A stretch of DNA of 30,046 nucleotides, taken from positions 1 to 30,046 of the forward strand of contig JAZNMQ010000080.1 in NCBI GenBank assembly GCA_045579745.1. Reading direction: 5' to 3'. This document shows, piece after piece, positions 7,875 through 14,946 of the stretch (position 1 is the stretch's first letter; each line of letters begins with the position of its first letter). A program made the translations under genes and the position numbers. The DNA comes from Flemingiibacterium sp045579745. Its GTDB lineage: Bacteria; Bacillota; Clostridia; Oscillospirales; CAG-272. The notes below the pieces were generated by a model. It ran no database searches. It had not been told where the DNA came from and saw nothing but the letters and a program-made list of their open reading frames with translations.

Positions 7875-8588
7875 ATGCCAATATTAAGCTGTGAATCAGT
7901 AATCAAGCAGTACAGACAGTACGATTCGGTTGTAACTGCGGTAAACCGCGCTTCATTTCAGGTTGAGGACAAGGAATTTGTCGCGATAATCGGTGCTTCG
8001 GGCTCGGGAAAATCTACCCTGCTCCAGATTTGTGCAGGACTTGATGTGCCAAACTCGGGCAGAGTCTACATCCGCGGCCATGAGATAACCAACATGAACG
8101 CCGATGAGCTCAGCCGTTTCAGAGGGCTTTATACGGGCTTCATCTTCCAAAAGCACAATCTGATTCCTCAATTCACCGCGCTCGAAAACATCCTCATTCC
8201 GACGGTTATGTGTAATAAAGCAGAATACAGCTATGAGGAAAATCTGCAAAAGCTTATAGATACGCTCAACATCGGCGACAGACTTCATCATCTTCCGAGC
8301 GAGCTTTCGGGCGGACAGCAGCAGCGCGTTGCGATTGCAAGAGCGCTTATCAACCGTCCGTCAGTCGTTTTCGCTGATGAGCCTACGGGAAATCTTGACA
8401 GAGCGAACGCCGATGAGGTCCTCTCGCTTCTTTTGAAAACAAAGGAAGTGCTCGGAGTTACAATAATCATGGTAACACACGACCTCTCGATCGCCTCGCA
8501 CGCCGACAGAGTTTTCCAAATGGAAAACGGAATCTTAGAGCCTATTATAACCTATAAAAAAGGCGATAAGATCGAGCTCAAACGGTAA
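7875..8588 (+). CDS. ABC transporter ATP-binding protein (MacB/LolD class)
   Basis: ATPase of 237 residues that powers the FtsX-type permease encoded just upstream. All motifs are intact: Walker A GASGSGKST (40-48), Q-loop Q93, signature LSGGQQQ (145-151), Walker B VVFADEP (165-171), the PTGNLD typical of the LolD/MacB class, and switch His203 in VTHD. Start supported by AAGGAG 8 bases upstream. It is followed by a wobble-paired terminator at 8669-8706, closing a two-gene operon. No histidine kinase or response regulator is adjacent, unlike typical BceAB loci. Confidence 0.93.
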   Translation: MPILSCESVIKQYRQYDSVVTAVNRASFQVEDKEFVAIIGASGSGKSTLLQICAGLDVPNSGRVYIRGHEITNMNADELSRFRGLYTGFIFQKHNLIPQFTALENILIPTVMCNKAEYSYEENLQKLIDTLNIGDRLHHLPSELSGGQQQRVAIARALINRPSVVFADEPTGNLDRANADEVLSLLLKTKEVLGVTIIMVTHDLSIASHADRVFQMENGILEPIITYKKGDKIELKR

Positions 8589-8668
8589 ATTTCGGCTGCT
8601 GCCGCAAAGTGCGTCCTAAAATATCTGAAAAAAGCTTCCGTGTTAGCGCACATGCGATAGAGCAGAAA

Positions 8669-8706
8669 AACGTATCATCTACATTGATGGTGCGTTTTTT
8701 TCTTTT
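8669..8706 (+). terminator. Intrinsic terminator of the ABC operon
   Basis: AACGTATCATC (8669-8679) pairs with GATGGTGCGTT (8686-8696), allowing G-U pairs, with a 6-base loop, followed by a long T-run. Confidence 0.8.
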
Positions 8707-8741
8707 CAACCTACAGTTGAAAAATCTCGTTTAAGCAGTTA

Positions 8742-8770
8742 TTGTCAATAAAAAAGCACTATGATATAAT
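8742..8770 (+). promoter_or_regulatory. Promoter of the XRE regulator
   Basis: -35 TTGTCA (8742-8747), 17-base spacer, -10 TATAAT (8765-8770). Near-consensus sigma-A type. Confidence 0.8.
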
Positions 8771-8777
8771 ATAAACA

Positions 8778-8796
8778 CAAGGCAGGCGCCGCCTTG
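8778..8796 (+). promoter_or_regulatory. Dyad at the XRE transcription start (candidate operator or 5' hairpin)
   Basis: CAAGGC (8778-8783) and GCCTTG (8791-8796) are inverted arms around AGGCGCC. The sequence AAGGCAG-GCG-CCGCCTT closely matches AAGGCAG-TA-CCGCCTT in front of the ABC permease. Its position at the predicted transcription start fits autoregulation. Confidence 0.45.
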
Positions 8797-8814
8797 AATT
8801 TCGGAGGTGAATTT

Positions 8815-9609
8815 ATGAATATAGGAAATAAAATTAAAGAATTAAGAAAGCAACGCGGCATTACTCAAGAACAACTTGCGGACAGCATAGGTGTTTCCTT
8901 TCAAGCGGTCAGTAAATGGGAAAATAATATAGCTTTGCCCGATATCACGCTTGCCCCTGCTTTAGCAAGTTATTTTGGCGTATCTATGGACATCCTTTTT
9001 GATTTTAATTTGAAAGACATTGAAGATAAAGCATTCGCTATTGCTAAAGATAGTTGGAAGTATCGTGATTCCGATTGGGAAAAAGCACGTAGCATTATTG
9101 ATGAAGGACTTAAGATTTATCCGGATAACGATATTCTTTTGATTAACAGACTTTATGTTATGAGTAGCGAGGAAACCCCCGACGAGGTGATTACCATCGC
9201 GTTGAAAATTATTGATCTTTCCAAAGATGAAGCAATCAAATATGATGCCTGTCAATTCCTTGCATACGCATACAAAGCAAAGGGAGATTATGAGAGTGCG
9301 CGAAAGGCAATCGATATCATTCCCGATATTCGCTTCTCAAATCAGAGATTGAAAGCGTCCATATTGGAAGGAAAAGAGAAATGGGATGCGGCATGCCAAG
9401 AATTCAATGAATCCTTGTATGCATTTATGTTTATCACTTATAGAATGGCGGAATGTTGCGATGAAAGAGGTGAATATAAAGAAGCATTGGAATATTATGA
9501 AAAAGCTTTATGCGTACTTGATATTTACAAGGTAAAGGAAAGCTGGTATGGCTTCCGTGAAGGATTCAATGAAGAAATAGAAAAAATAAAGCAAAAAATC
9601 CAAATGTGA
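8815..9609 (+). CDS. XRE-family transcriptional regulator with TPR-like C-terminus
   Basis: DNA-binding regulator of 264 residues. The N-terminal Cro/C1-type helix-turn-helix spans about residues 5-60 (IKELRKQRGITQEQLADSI, then SFQAVSKWENN). The remainder is helical with repeated A/Y/E patterns, including KAKGDYESARKAID and GEYKEALEYYEKAL, which look like tetratricopeptide repeats often used as sensor domains in this architecture. ATG at 8815 is preferred over an in-frame TTG at 8794 because GGAGGTGA lies 4 bases upstream. The gene uses AT-rich codons much more than its neighbours and is flanked by repeats, suggesting transfer. It may regulate itself and the upstream ABC operon through the shared dyad; that is inference. 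Confidence 0.85.
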   Translation: MNIGNKIKELRKQRGITQEQLADSIGVSFQAVSKWENNIALPDITLAPALASYFGVSMDILFDFNLKDIEDKAFAIAKDSWKYRDSDWEKARSIIDEGLKIYPDNDILLINRLYVMSSEETPDEVITIALKIIDLSKDEAIKYDACQFLAYAYKAKGDYESARKAIDIIPDIRFSNQRLKASILEGKEKWDAACQEFNESLYAFMFITYRMAECCDERGEYKEALEYYEKALCVLDIYKVKESWYGFREGFNEEIEKIKQKIQM

Positions 9610-9678
9610 TCGCTTTTGCGCCCACAAAAGCAGTGCTTGTCAGGAAAAGCAGACGGACATTCAGGACGCACAAACCAA

Positions 9679-9780
9679 AGGCTCCCTCCGGGAGGGTGAC
9701 TCCCCACAGTGTGGGGAGATGTCTGCAACGCAGACAGAGGGGACGGCGCGTCCGCGTCCCGACGGAGTCGGGTGAGGGAG
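9679..9780. repeat. Intergenic GGCTCCCTCCGGGAGGG repeat element
   Basis: A GC-rich block starting AGGCTCCCTCCGGGAGGG and ending GAGGGAG, with internal hairpins CTCCCCACAGTGTGGGGAG and GTCTGCAACGCAGAC. The head is shared with the element at 20890-21075. It codes for nothing credible. I recall this type as a common dispersed repeat in gut Clostridia; its name is not known to me. Confidence 0.65.
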
Positions 9781-9827
9781 AGTGCGTTACGATTAAGTTG
9801 GCACAAATCCCTGCAAGCAAGGCGTGA

Positions 9828-9863
9828 AAAAAGGACAGAGATCGTAAAATCTCTGTCCTTTTT
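9828..9863. terminator. Bidirectional intrinsic terminator between XRE gene and mltG
   Basis: Perfect 15-bp stem AAAAAGGACAGAGAT (9828-9842) / ATCTCTGTCCTTTTT (9849-9863) with a 6-base loop. A/T tracts at both ends let it act for the plus-strand XRE gene and the minus-strand mltG operon. Confidence 0.85.
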
Positions 9864-9866
9864 GTC

Positions 9867-9914
9867 GTAGGGGCGAACTGCGTTCGCCCGCGGGCGTTCA
9901 CAGAACGCCCCTAC
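9867..9914. repeat. 48-bp double-hairpin repeat, copy 1
   Basis: Starts GTAGGGGCG and ends CGCCCCTAC. Each half is itself a hairpin (GGGCGAAC-TGC-GTTCGCCC, then GGGCGTTC-ACA-GAACGCCC), so the unit can fold as one long stem or two short ones. The copy at 24131-24178 is the reverse complement with two differences. Confidence 0.85.
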
Positions 9915-10017
9915 GAAATAGATTTCTCGGCAGGTCAAAACCTGTTTTGTGGAAGGCACCCGTTAACGGAAGCTTTTTGATTATATTTGTTACAACTTCT
10001 TCGACTTAGAAGAGCTT

Positions 10018-12030
10018 CTAATTCTGACGAGCGATAATAATGTTCTGCTCATGCTCCGAAGCAGTTTTAGCAAATAACGAGCGGCCTTGGCTGTTCGCAA
10101 CGAAATAGAAGTATTCGGTTTCGTTCGGATAGAGCGCATAAACAATCGCGTTAAGACCGGGATTCGCAATAGGTCCGGGCGGCAAACCGCGATGCTTGTA
10201 GGTGTTGTACGGTGAATCGTAGCTTGTATCCTCGCCCGTCATAGTATTAAGGCGATCTCCCGTATCATGCTGAATTGCATACATGATCGTAGCATCCGAC
10301 TGCAGATATTGGAATGTCGCGTTGTATTTCAGACGGTTGTGGAATACTGAGGAGATATTTCCGAGCTCATCGGAGTATTTCGCTTCCTTTTCGACCATAG
10401 ATGCGAGGATTATTGCCTCGTCGATCGTCATACCAAGATCGGTGCATCTGTCGTAGTATTCCCCAATAAACTTCTTGTTGAAGTTCGAAAGAAGCTTGTT
10501 GATTACCGAAACCTCAGTGGAAGTGCTGTAGAAATAATAGGTATCGGGGAAAAGATAGCCCTCAAGACGGTAGTAGCGGTCGGGGCTGACTTCAAGACCA
10601 TCAAGGAAACGGTAATCGTAATCGTAGTTGTTAATCGCTTCAATAAAGCCCTCACGAGTTCCGATTCCGTACTCGTCAACAAACAGCGAGATGATCTCAT
10701 CAACCGTAAAGCCCTCGGGGATCGTAATACGAACCTCCGTTGTAGCTTTGATGTTCTTGAAAGCTGACCGCAGGTAGTCGTAGTTGAGCATTGTCGAAAC
10801 CTCGTAGGTTCCTGCAACGAATACCGGCGGCTCTTCATCGTCCTCCTTGAGATTGCTCCAAAGCTCAAACGCCCACGGATATTTTATAACCTTAGCTTCG
10901 TAAAGAACATCCGCAATATCGGAAATTGTGGCGTACTCGGGGATTTCGACCGTAATAATCTTTTCCTCGCCGACGAATTTGAAAACATCGTTTGCGGTGT
11001 TGATGGCGAAGACCGAAAGAACGACTGAAATCGCGATTACGGCGATAATATATACGATCGCCTTGACAAGGCTTATAACCGCGCTTGAAGCCGAATCTGC
11101 GGCATAGGAATATTTTTTCTGACGCTTTTTGGAGCGCGAGTTTAACTGCATGTTTTGCGCCTGAAGCTCGCGAAGATATGCAAGCTCCTCGGTCGTTAAC
11201 CGTCCGGCATCATTTTGTGTCGGCTGATTCCCTGCGAGCGGATGATACTTTTGTGCGCTCTGCTGTGAAGCGCTGATCTGACGCAGCTCAGGCTGACCTT
11301 GTCCGCTCGGGCTCGGGCGTCTTTCAGGTTGGTTGGGTGTTCTCTGCCAATTTATCTGCTCGCTCTGATTCTGCGGACGTTGCGGCTGAGCCTGCGCACC
11401 TGCCGGGCGCTGAGGCTGAGCTTGCGGATTCACGGGACGCTGCGGTTGAGCCTGCGGATTCGCCGGACGCTGAGGCTGAGCTTGTGCATTCACGGGACGC
11501 TGAGGCTGAGCTTGTGCATTCGTCGGACGCTGAGGCTGAGCCTGCGCATTCGTCGGACGCTGAGGCTGAGCTTGCGTGTTCATCGGACGCTGTTGCTGAG
11601 CCTGCGGATTTGTCGGACGCTGAGGCTGAGCTTGCACATTCGTCGGACGCTGCGGTTGAGCTTGCGCATTCGTCGGGCGCTGAGGCTGAGCCTGCACATT
11701 CACGGGACGCTGCGGCTGAGCCTGCACATTTGCCGGGCGCTGCGGCTGAGCTTGTGCATTCGCCGGACGCTGCGGCTGAGCTTGCGGATTCGCTGGGCGT
11801 TGCGTCTGAGCCTGCGGATTCGTCGGACGCTGCGGCAGATCGTCCGTATGAGGATTCGGCGAGCTGCTCGATTTCAACGGGCGAATAACCGCTCCGCCTT
11901 GAATCTGAGCCGTATTTTGCATCATTGAAGACGGGTCATCGCTTCGCTTTGGCACGCCGTTTTTGTAAACCGCACGCTTGAATACGACCGTATCCTGTTC
12001 TACACTGCGGTTTTCTTTGTTATCTTCCAT
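10018..12030 (-). CDS. mltG: MltG-type endolytic transglycosylase with long Pro/Gln repeat tail
   Basis: Membrane-anchored lytic transglycosylase that cleaves nascent peptidoglycan and is thought to end glycan strands. In this 670-residue protein, residues 1-306 are a cytoplasmic, low-complexity region; 67-216 are fifteen 10-residue repeats of consensus QRPxNxQAQP. One membrane helix spans about 317-343, followed by the YceG/MltG domain with a LysM-like subdomain (near 357-400) and the catalytic segment ASMVEKEAKYSDE with Glu547, then LQSDATIMYA and GLPPGPIANPG, all hallmarks of the family. E. coli MltG is about 340 residues, so the cytoplasmic extension nearly doubles it. Last gene of the minus-strand ftsK cluster, 31 bp after the CPBP gene. 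Confidence 0.92.
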   Translation of the reverse strand: MEDNKENRSVEQDTVVFKRAVYKNGVPKRSDDPSSMMQNTAQIQGGAVIRPLKSSSSPNPHTDDLPQRPTNPQAQTQRPANPQAQPQRPANAQAQPQRPANVQAQPQRPVNVQAQPQRPTNAQAQPQRPTNVQAQPQRPTNPQAQQQRPMNTQAQPQRPTNAQAQPQRPTNAQAQPQRPVNAQAQPQRPANPQAQPQRPVNPQAQPQRPAGAQAQPQRPQNQSEQINWQRTPNQPERRPSPSGQGQPELRQISASQQSAQKYHPLAGNQPTQNDAGRLTTEELAYLRELQAQNMQLNSRSKKRQKKYSYAADSASSAVISLVKAIVYIIAVIAISVVLSVFAINTANDVFKFVGEEKIITVEIPEYATISDIADVLYEAKVIKYPWAFELWSNLKEDDEEPPVFVAGTYEVSTMLNYDYLRSAFKNIKATTEVRITIPEGFTVDEIISLFVDEYGIGTREGFIEAINNYDYDYRFLDGLEVSPDRYYRLEGYLFPDTYYFYSTSTEVSVINKLLSNFNKKFIGEYYDRCTDLGMTIDEAIILASMVEKEAKYSDELGNISSVFHNRLKYNATFQYLQSDATIMYAIQHDTGDRLNTMTGEDTSYDSPYNTYKHRGLPPGPIANPGLNAIVYALYPNETEYFYFVANSQGRSLFAKTASEHEQNIIIARQN
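11383..11832 (-). repeat. 30-bp tandem coding repeat in mltG (about 15 units)
   Basis: Fifteen in-frame 30-bp units encode QRPxNxQAQP, with variation mainly at positions 4 and 6 (A/T/V/M and P/A/V/T); a degenerate sixteenth (QRPQNQSEQ) follows. Units sharing identical DNA over most of their length suggest recent slippage or unequal exchange, so copy number probably varies between strains. Confidence 0.95.
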
Positions 12031-12061
12031 AAATTATAACTACCTTTTCAGAAAATAGATA

Positions 12062-12961
12062 TTAGGTAAATTGAATCGCGGCAACGATAAACACGAGCAC
12101 CGCAACCAAAAAAGGTGGTGCGAGCAAAGCCTGTGAGAAACTCTTGGGCCCTGCTCCTGATTTAACAAAGTCTGATTTTTCATTAGAAATCGCAAAGGAA
12201 TAATAGATTCGCTCGCACTCTCCGAACAGACCAACAAGGCAGATAAGTAGGAGTGACGACAGCGCGAAGATCAGGAATCCCATGCTTTGAGGCTTGGTAA
12301 TGATTCGCCAAACGGTTTCGCTTGCCGCAAGCTGAAACGAGCTGTAAATTAAGTGGCAAAGCATCGAAGCGAAAACCGATTTTGTAAGATACATAACGAG
12401 CGCGAAAATCAGCCCCGAGAAGAAGTAAATCGGAAAGCTCTCAAAGCTCATTCCGAACATCGCATAAAGAGCACTCGTGGCAAACATCGCAGAAAACACG
12501 CCCGAGCTCTCATATTCCGCGCAAAGAACGGAGCGGAACAAAAATTCCTCCGTAATAGCAGGAACGAGTGCGAATGTAACGAGAGAATATAGGACATTCG
12601 GCTGAATGCCGTTTAAGTAATATTTGTAAATCGAAAATGTGCTTTCGATCTCGCCGAAGCGGTAAAGCAAAAGACGAATGAATGTGTCGCCGACAATAAG
12701 CGTGAGCGTTGAGAGGAGAGTGATGATCAGCTTTTCAACGCCAAGAGGCGAAAAACGAAGCCGCGAGGTAAAGCCGCTTCCTTTCAGTTTTATATAAAAC
12801 GCGCTCGGCACAACAAGAAGCATGAGCTGAAGGACGATTACTGCAAGACAGATATTTTCATTGTAAGCAAGTGAATCAAGCTCGATATAACGGGATGCAA
12901 CCATCAGAATTATAACAAAAATGACGAGCATCGGTGCCGAGAATGTGCTTTTTATCTTCAT
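12062..12961 (-). CDS. CPBP family intramembrane protein (possible glutamic protease)
   Basis: Polytopic membrane protein of 299 residues with about eight hydrophobic segments. It carries motif 1 of CPBP/CAAX proteases, EEFLFR (residues 138-143), and a later CHLIYS segment with His203 that fits the third motif. The expected histidine of motif 2 (FxxxH) is not visible in SALYAMFGMSFES (163-175), so activity may be altered or absent. Family members act in prenyl-protein processing, bacteriocin immunity or sigma-factor release. Its ATG overlaps the stop of the cyclo-ligase gene as ATGA, implying translational coupling, and mltG follows 31 bp later; a cell-envelope role is an inference from that context. 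Confidence 0.82.
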   Translation of the reverse strand: MKIKSTFSAPMLVIFVIILMVASRYIELDSLAYNENICLAVIVLQLMLLVVPSAFYIKLKGSGFTSRLRFSPLGVEKLIITLLSTLTLIVGDTFIRLLLYRFGEIESTFSIYKYYLNGIQPNVLYSLVTFALVPAITEEFLFRSVLCAEYESSGVFSAMFATSALYAMFGMSFESFPIYFFSGLIFALVMYLTKSVFASMLCHLIYSSFQLAASETVWRIITKPQSMGFLIFALSSLLLICLVGLFGECERIYYSFAISNEKSDFVKSGAGPKSFSQALLAPPFLVAVLVFIVAAIQFT

Positions 12962-13542
12962 TTTGAATTGACCTTTATTCCCTTTTCGGACACGATAAAG
13001 TCCACGCTCAAATCGAATCTGCCGCGCGGAATTGAGTCGATAATGAAATCGCTGTAGACCATTCCGACCTTAGAGCCATGGAATTTGCCGAGATAGCGGT
13101 CGTAATAGCCCTTTCCGTATCCGAGGCGATAGCCTTTTTTATCATAGACGAGCGCAGGAATGACGCAGGCTGTGGGCTGGGTCATCTCTATGTCATACTT
13201 CGGAAGCTCGGGAGTCGGTTCAAGAAGCCCATACGAGCCACGTTCCAGCTGATCGAGCGATGTTATAAAATGATACTCCATATCGTGAGATTCTGGAATA
13301 CAGCGCGGAAACGCAACCATTTTGCCATCCCTCAGAGCTTGAAGCGCGATCGGCATAACGTCTACCTCGTCGCTTTTCGGAGCATACAGAAGTAAGATCG
13401 AGGCATACCGATAGGTTGCGAGCGAAAGAAAGGTTTTGCAGATCTTCTCGTCCATTTGCTTTTTGACATCTGCAGGAATCAAAGCGCGCAGTGGCTTGTA
13501 TTTTTCACGAATCTCGTTTTTTCGTCTTCTTATTTCGTACAT
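12958..13542 (-). CDS. 5-formyltetrahydrofolate cyclo-ligase
   Basis: Converts 5-formyl-THF with ATP to 5,10-methenyl-THF, returning a storage or inhibitory folate to the one-carbon pool. At 194 residues it has family length. N-terminal basic segment RRRKNEIREKYK fits the ATP/folate binding start, and the signature GYRLGYGKGYYDRY is at residues 137-150. AGAGGTGA lies about 4 bases upstream of the start. It sits between the DJ-1-like gene and the CPBP gene, overlapping the latter by 4 bp. Commonly named fau, ygfA or MTHFS. Confidence 0.93.
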   Translation of the reverse strand: MYEIRRRKNEIREKYKPLRALIPADVKKQMDEKICKTFLSLATYRYASILLLYAPKSDEVDVMPIALQALRDGKMVAFPRCIPESHDMEYHFITSLDQLERGSYGLLEPTPELPKYDIEMTQPTACVIPALVYDKKGYRLGYGKGYYDRYLGKFHGSKVGMVYSDFIIDSIPRGRFDLSVDFIVSEKGIKVNSK

Positions 13543-13612
13543 TACGTCACCTCTTTATAGCAGATTTACGGAATGATGAATGCTCGTTTGGGTTTGAAAT
13601 TTAAGCTGTATG

Positions 13613-14161
13613 CTATGCCTGAATCGCAAGATAGAGCTCGTCTGCTCTCTCCTTTGAAACGAGCGCACTGACAAGCGCAAGTCCAAACTGTACGGCAACG
13701 CCCATTCCCTTTGCGGTTATGATCCTGCCGTCTGCAACAACCTTTTCGTCTGAGAGGATCGCGCCGTCAAGCTTATCCTCAAAGCCCGGGAAGCAGGTTG
13801 CGCGCTTGCCTTTAAGTATGCCGTATTTGCCTAAAACGGACGGTGCGGCACAGATCGCCGCGATATACTTGCCGTTTGAATGTGCATGATCGATAAAAGC
13901 CTTGACGGTCGGATCAACTGACAGATTTTCCGTTCCGAGCCCACCGCCAGGAAGTATAACCATGTCGGCAGGTGACTTTTCAAGAAGCTTCATCGCTTCG
14001 TAGGTGGTAATGTCAGCAATAATCTCCATTCCGTGTGCGCCGCGAACAACCTTGGCACCAACGCCAATCGTCATTACGGATACGCCTGCACGGCGAAGCA
14101 GATCGAGCGGAGCTATCGCCTCGACCTCCTCAAAGCCCTCAGCTAAAAACATATATACCAT
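13613..14161 (-). CDS. DJ-1/PfpI family protein
   Basis: Class I glutamine amidotransferase-like protein of 182 residues, DJ-1 subfamily. The nucleophile-elbow cysteine is C104 in AAICAAPSVLG, and the glutamate expected to contact it lies in FEEVEA (E14 is the likely equivalent of DJ-1 Glu18). Proteins of this subfamily are associated with oxidative or carbonyl stress and repair, with disputed deglycase activity; no specific substrate can be read. Start supported by AGGAG about 6 bases upstream. It lies 42 bp after the dTMP kinase gene in the same run. Confidence 0.88.
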   Translation of the reverse strand: MVYMFLAEGFEEVEAIAPLDLLRRAGVSVMTIGVGAKVVRGAHGMEIIADITTYEAMKLLEKSPADMVILPGGGLGTENLSVDPTVKAFIDHAHSNGKYIAAICAAPSVLGKYGILKGKRATCFPGFEDKLDGAILSDEKVVADGRIITAKGMGVAVQFGLALVSALVSKERADELYLAIQA

Positions 14162-14203
14162 AATTATCTCCTATCATAAAATAAACAGCTTTAAAGAAAG
14201 CAT

Positions 14204-14881
14204 TTACATAACAAGCCCTGTTTTATTCGCGACAACGCCGATAATATCGTAAAAAATCGCATCGCGCGAGCGAAGTCCGCTCTCGTTGTAGCACTTTATC
14301 GTCGTCCAGCCGAGCTTGTCAGCCGCAAACAGCGCCGCCTCGTAGCTTTTTCTCATGAAATCGGCATCGCTCTCGTGAATATCGATCTTCTGCCCCGTCA
14401 TCTCTGAGCGCTGTCTGACAAGCTCAAGCGACAGCTCAGGCGGAAGCTCAAGGTAAAGCACGAGGTCGGGTGTCGGAAGTCCAAGCTTGATAAACTCGAA
14501 ATCCCACAGCCAATCAAGGAACTCATTCCAACGATCACGAGGCATTTTCGAGAGCTGATGAACAGCGTTTGCCGACGTGTAGCGATTGGCGATGATAACC
14601 TTATCTAATTTATCGTAATCATTTTTCCAATCGGATTTATAGGACGCATAGCGGTCGCATGCGAAAAATGTAGACGCGGCGTAGGCATTGGTGTCAGACG
14701 GACGCTTGCCGAGCTTTCCGTCAAGATACATCCGCACAAGAGCCGACGAATCGCTGTCATACATCGGGAAGCTGAGGCTTCGTACAGAATAACCGTCGAT
14801 CTTCAAACGGTTCACGAGCATATTTGACTGAGTGCTCTTGCCCGAGCCGTCAAGTCCGTCAATCGCGATAAAGGTTGACAT
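14204..14881 (-). CDS. tmk: Thymidylate kinase (dTMP kinase)-like
   Basis: Phosphorylates dTMP to dTDP for DNA synthesis. P-loop GLDGSGKST is at residues 9-17; the DRYASY segment (about 76-81) and NRYTSANAVHQ (about 99-109) match the substrate-binding DR(Y/H) and RY motifs of dTMP kinases. The LID region RQRSEMTGQKIDIHE is longer and less arginine-rich than in E. coli Tmk, so some other deoxynucleoside monophosphate kinase is possible. 225 residues, near family length. GGAGG lies 9-10 bases before the ATG. It follows ftsK by 65 bp. Confidence 0.86.
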   Translation of the reverse strand: MSTFIAIDGLDGSGKSTQSNMLVNRLKIDGYSVRSLSFPMYDSDSSALVRMYLDGKLGKRPSDTNAYAASTFFACDRYASYKSDWKNDYDKLDKVIIANRYTSANAVHQLSKMPRDRWNEFLDWLWDFEFIKLGLPTPDLVLYLELPPELSLELVRQRSEMTGQKIDIHESDADFMRKSYEAALFAADKLGWTTIKCYNESGLRSRDAIFYDIIGVVANKTGLVM

Positions 14882-14946
14882 GCAACATATCCTCCAAATA
14901 ATCTTTTCTTGTTTTTAGACGAAGCATCCGCCAAAATGTTCCGGAA

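Noticed and set aside
9525..9959. Minus-strand frames of 144 and 111 codons in the spacer after the XRE gene
   Set aside because: They run through a terminator and two repeat elements, so the encoded peptide is repeat-derived.
11383..11832. Regular 30-bp repeats as a possible CRISPR array
   Set aside because: Units are directly contiguous with no unique spacers, lie in frame inside mltG, and there are no cas genes.
11299..11928. Long plus-strand open frames opposite the mltG repeat, Arg/Leu-rich or Ala/Asp-rich
   Set aside because: They are the antisense reading of the 30-bp Pro/Gln repeat; periodic sequence keeps several frames open. No ribosome binding site or family resemblance.
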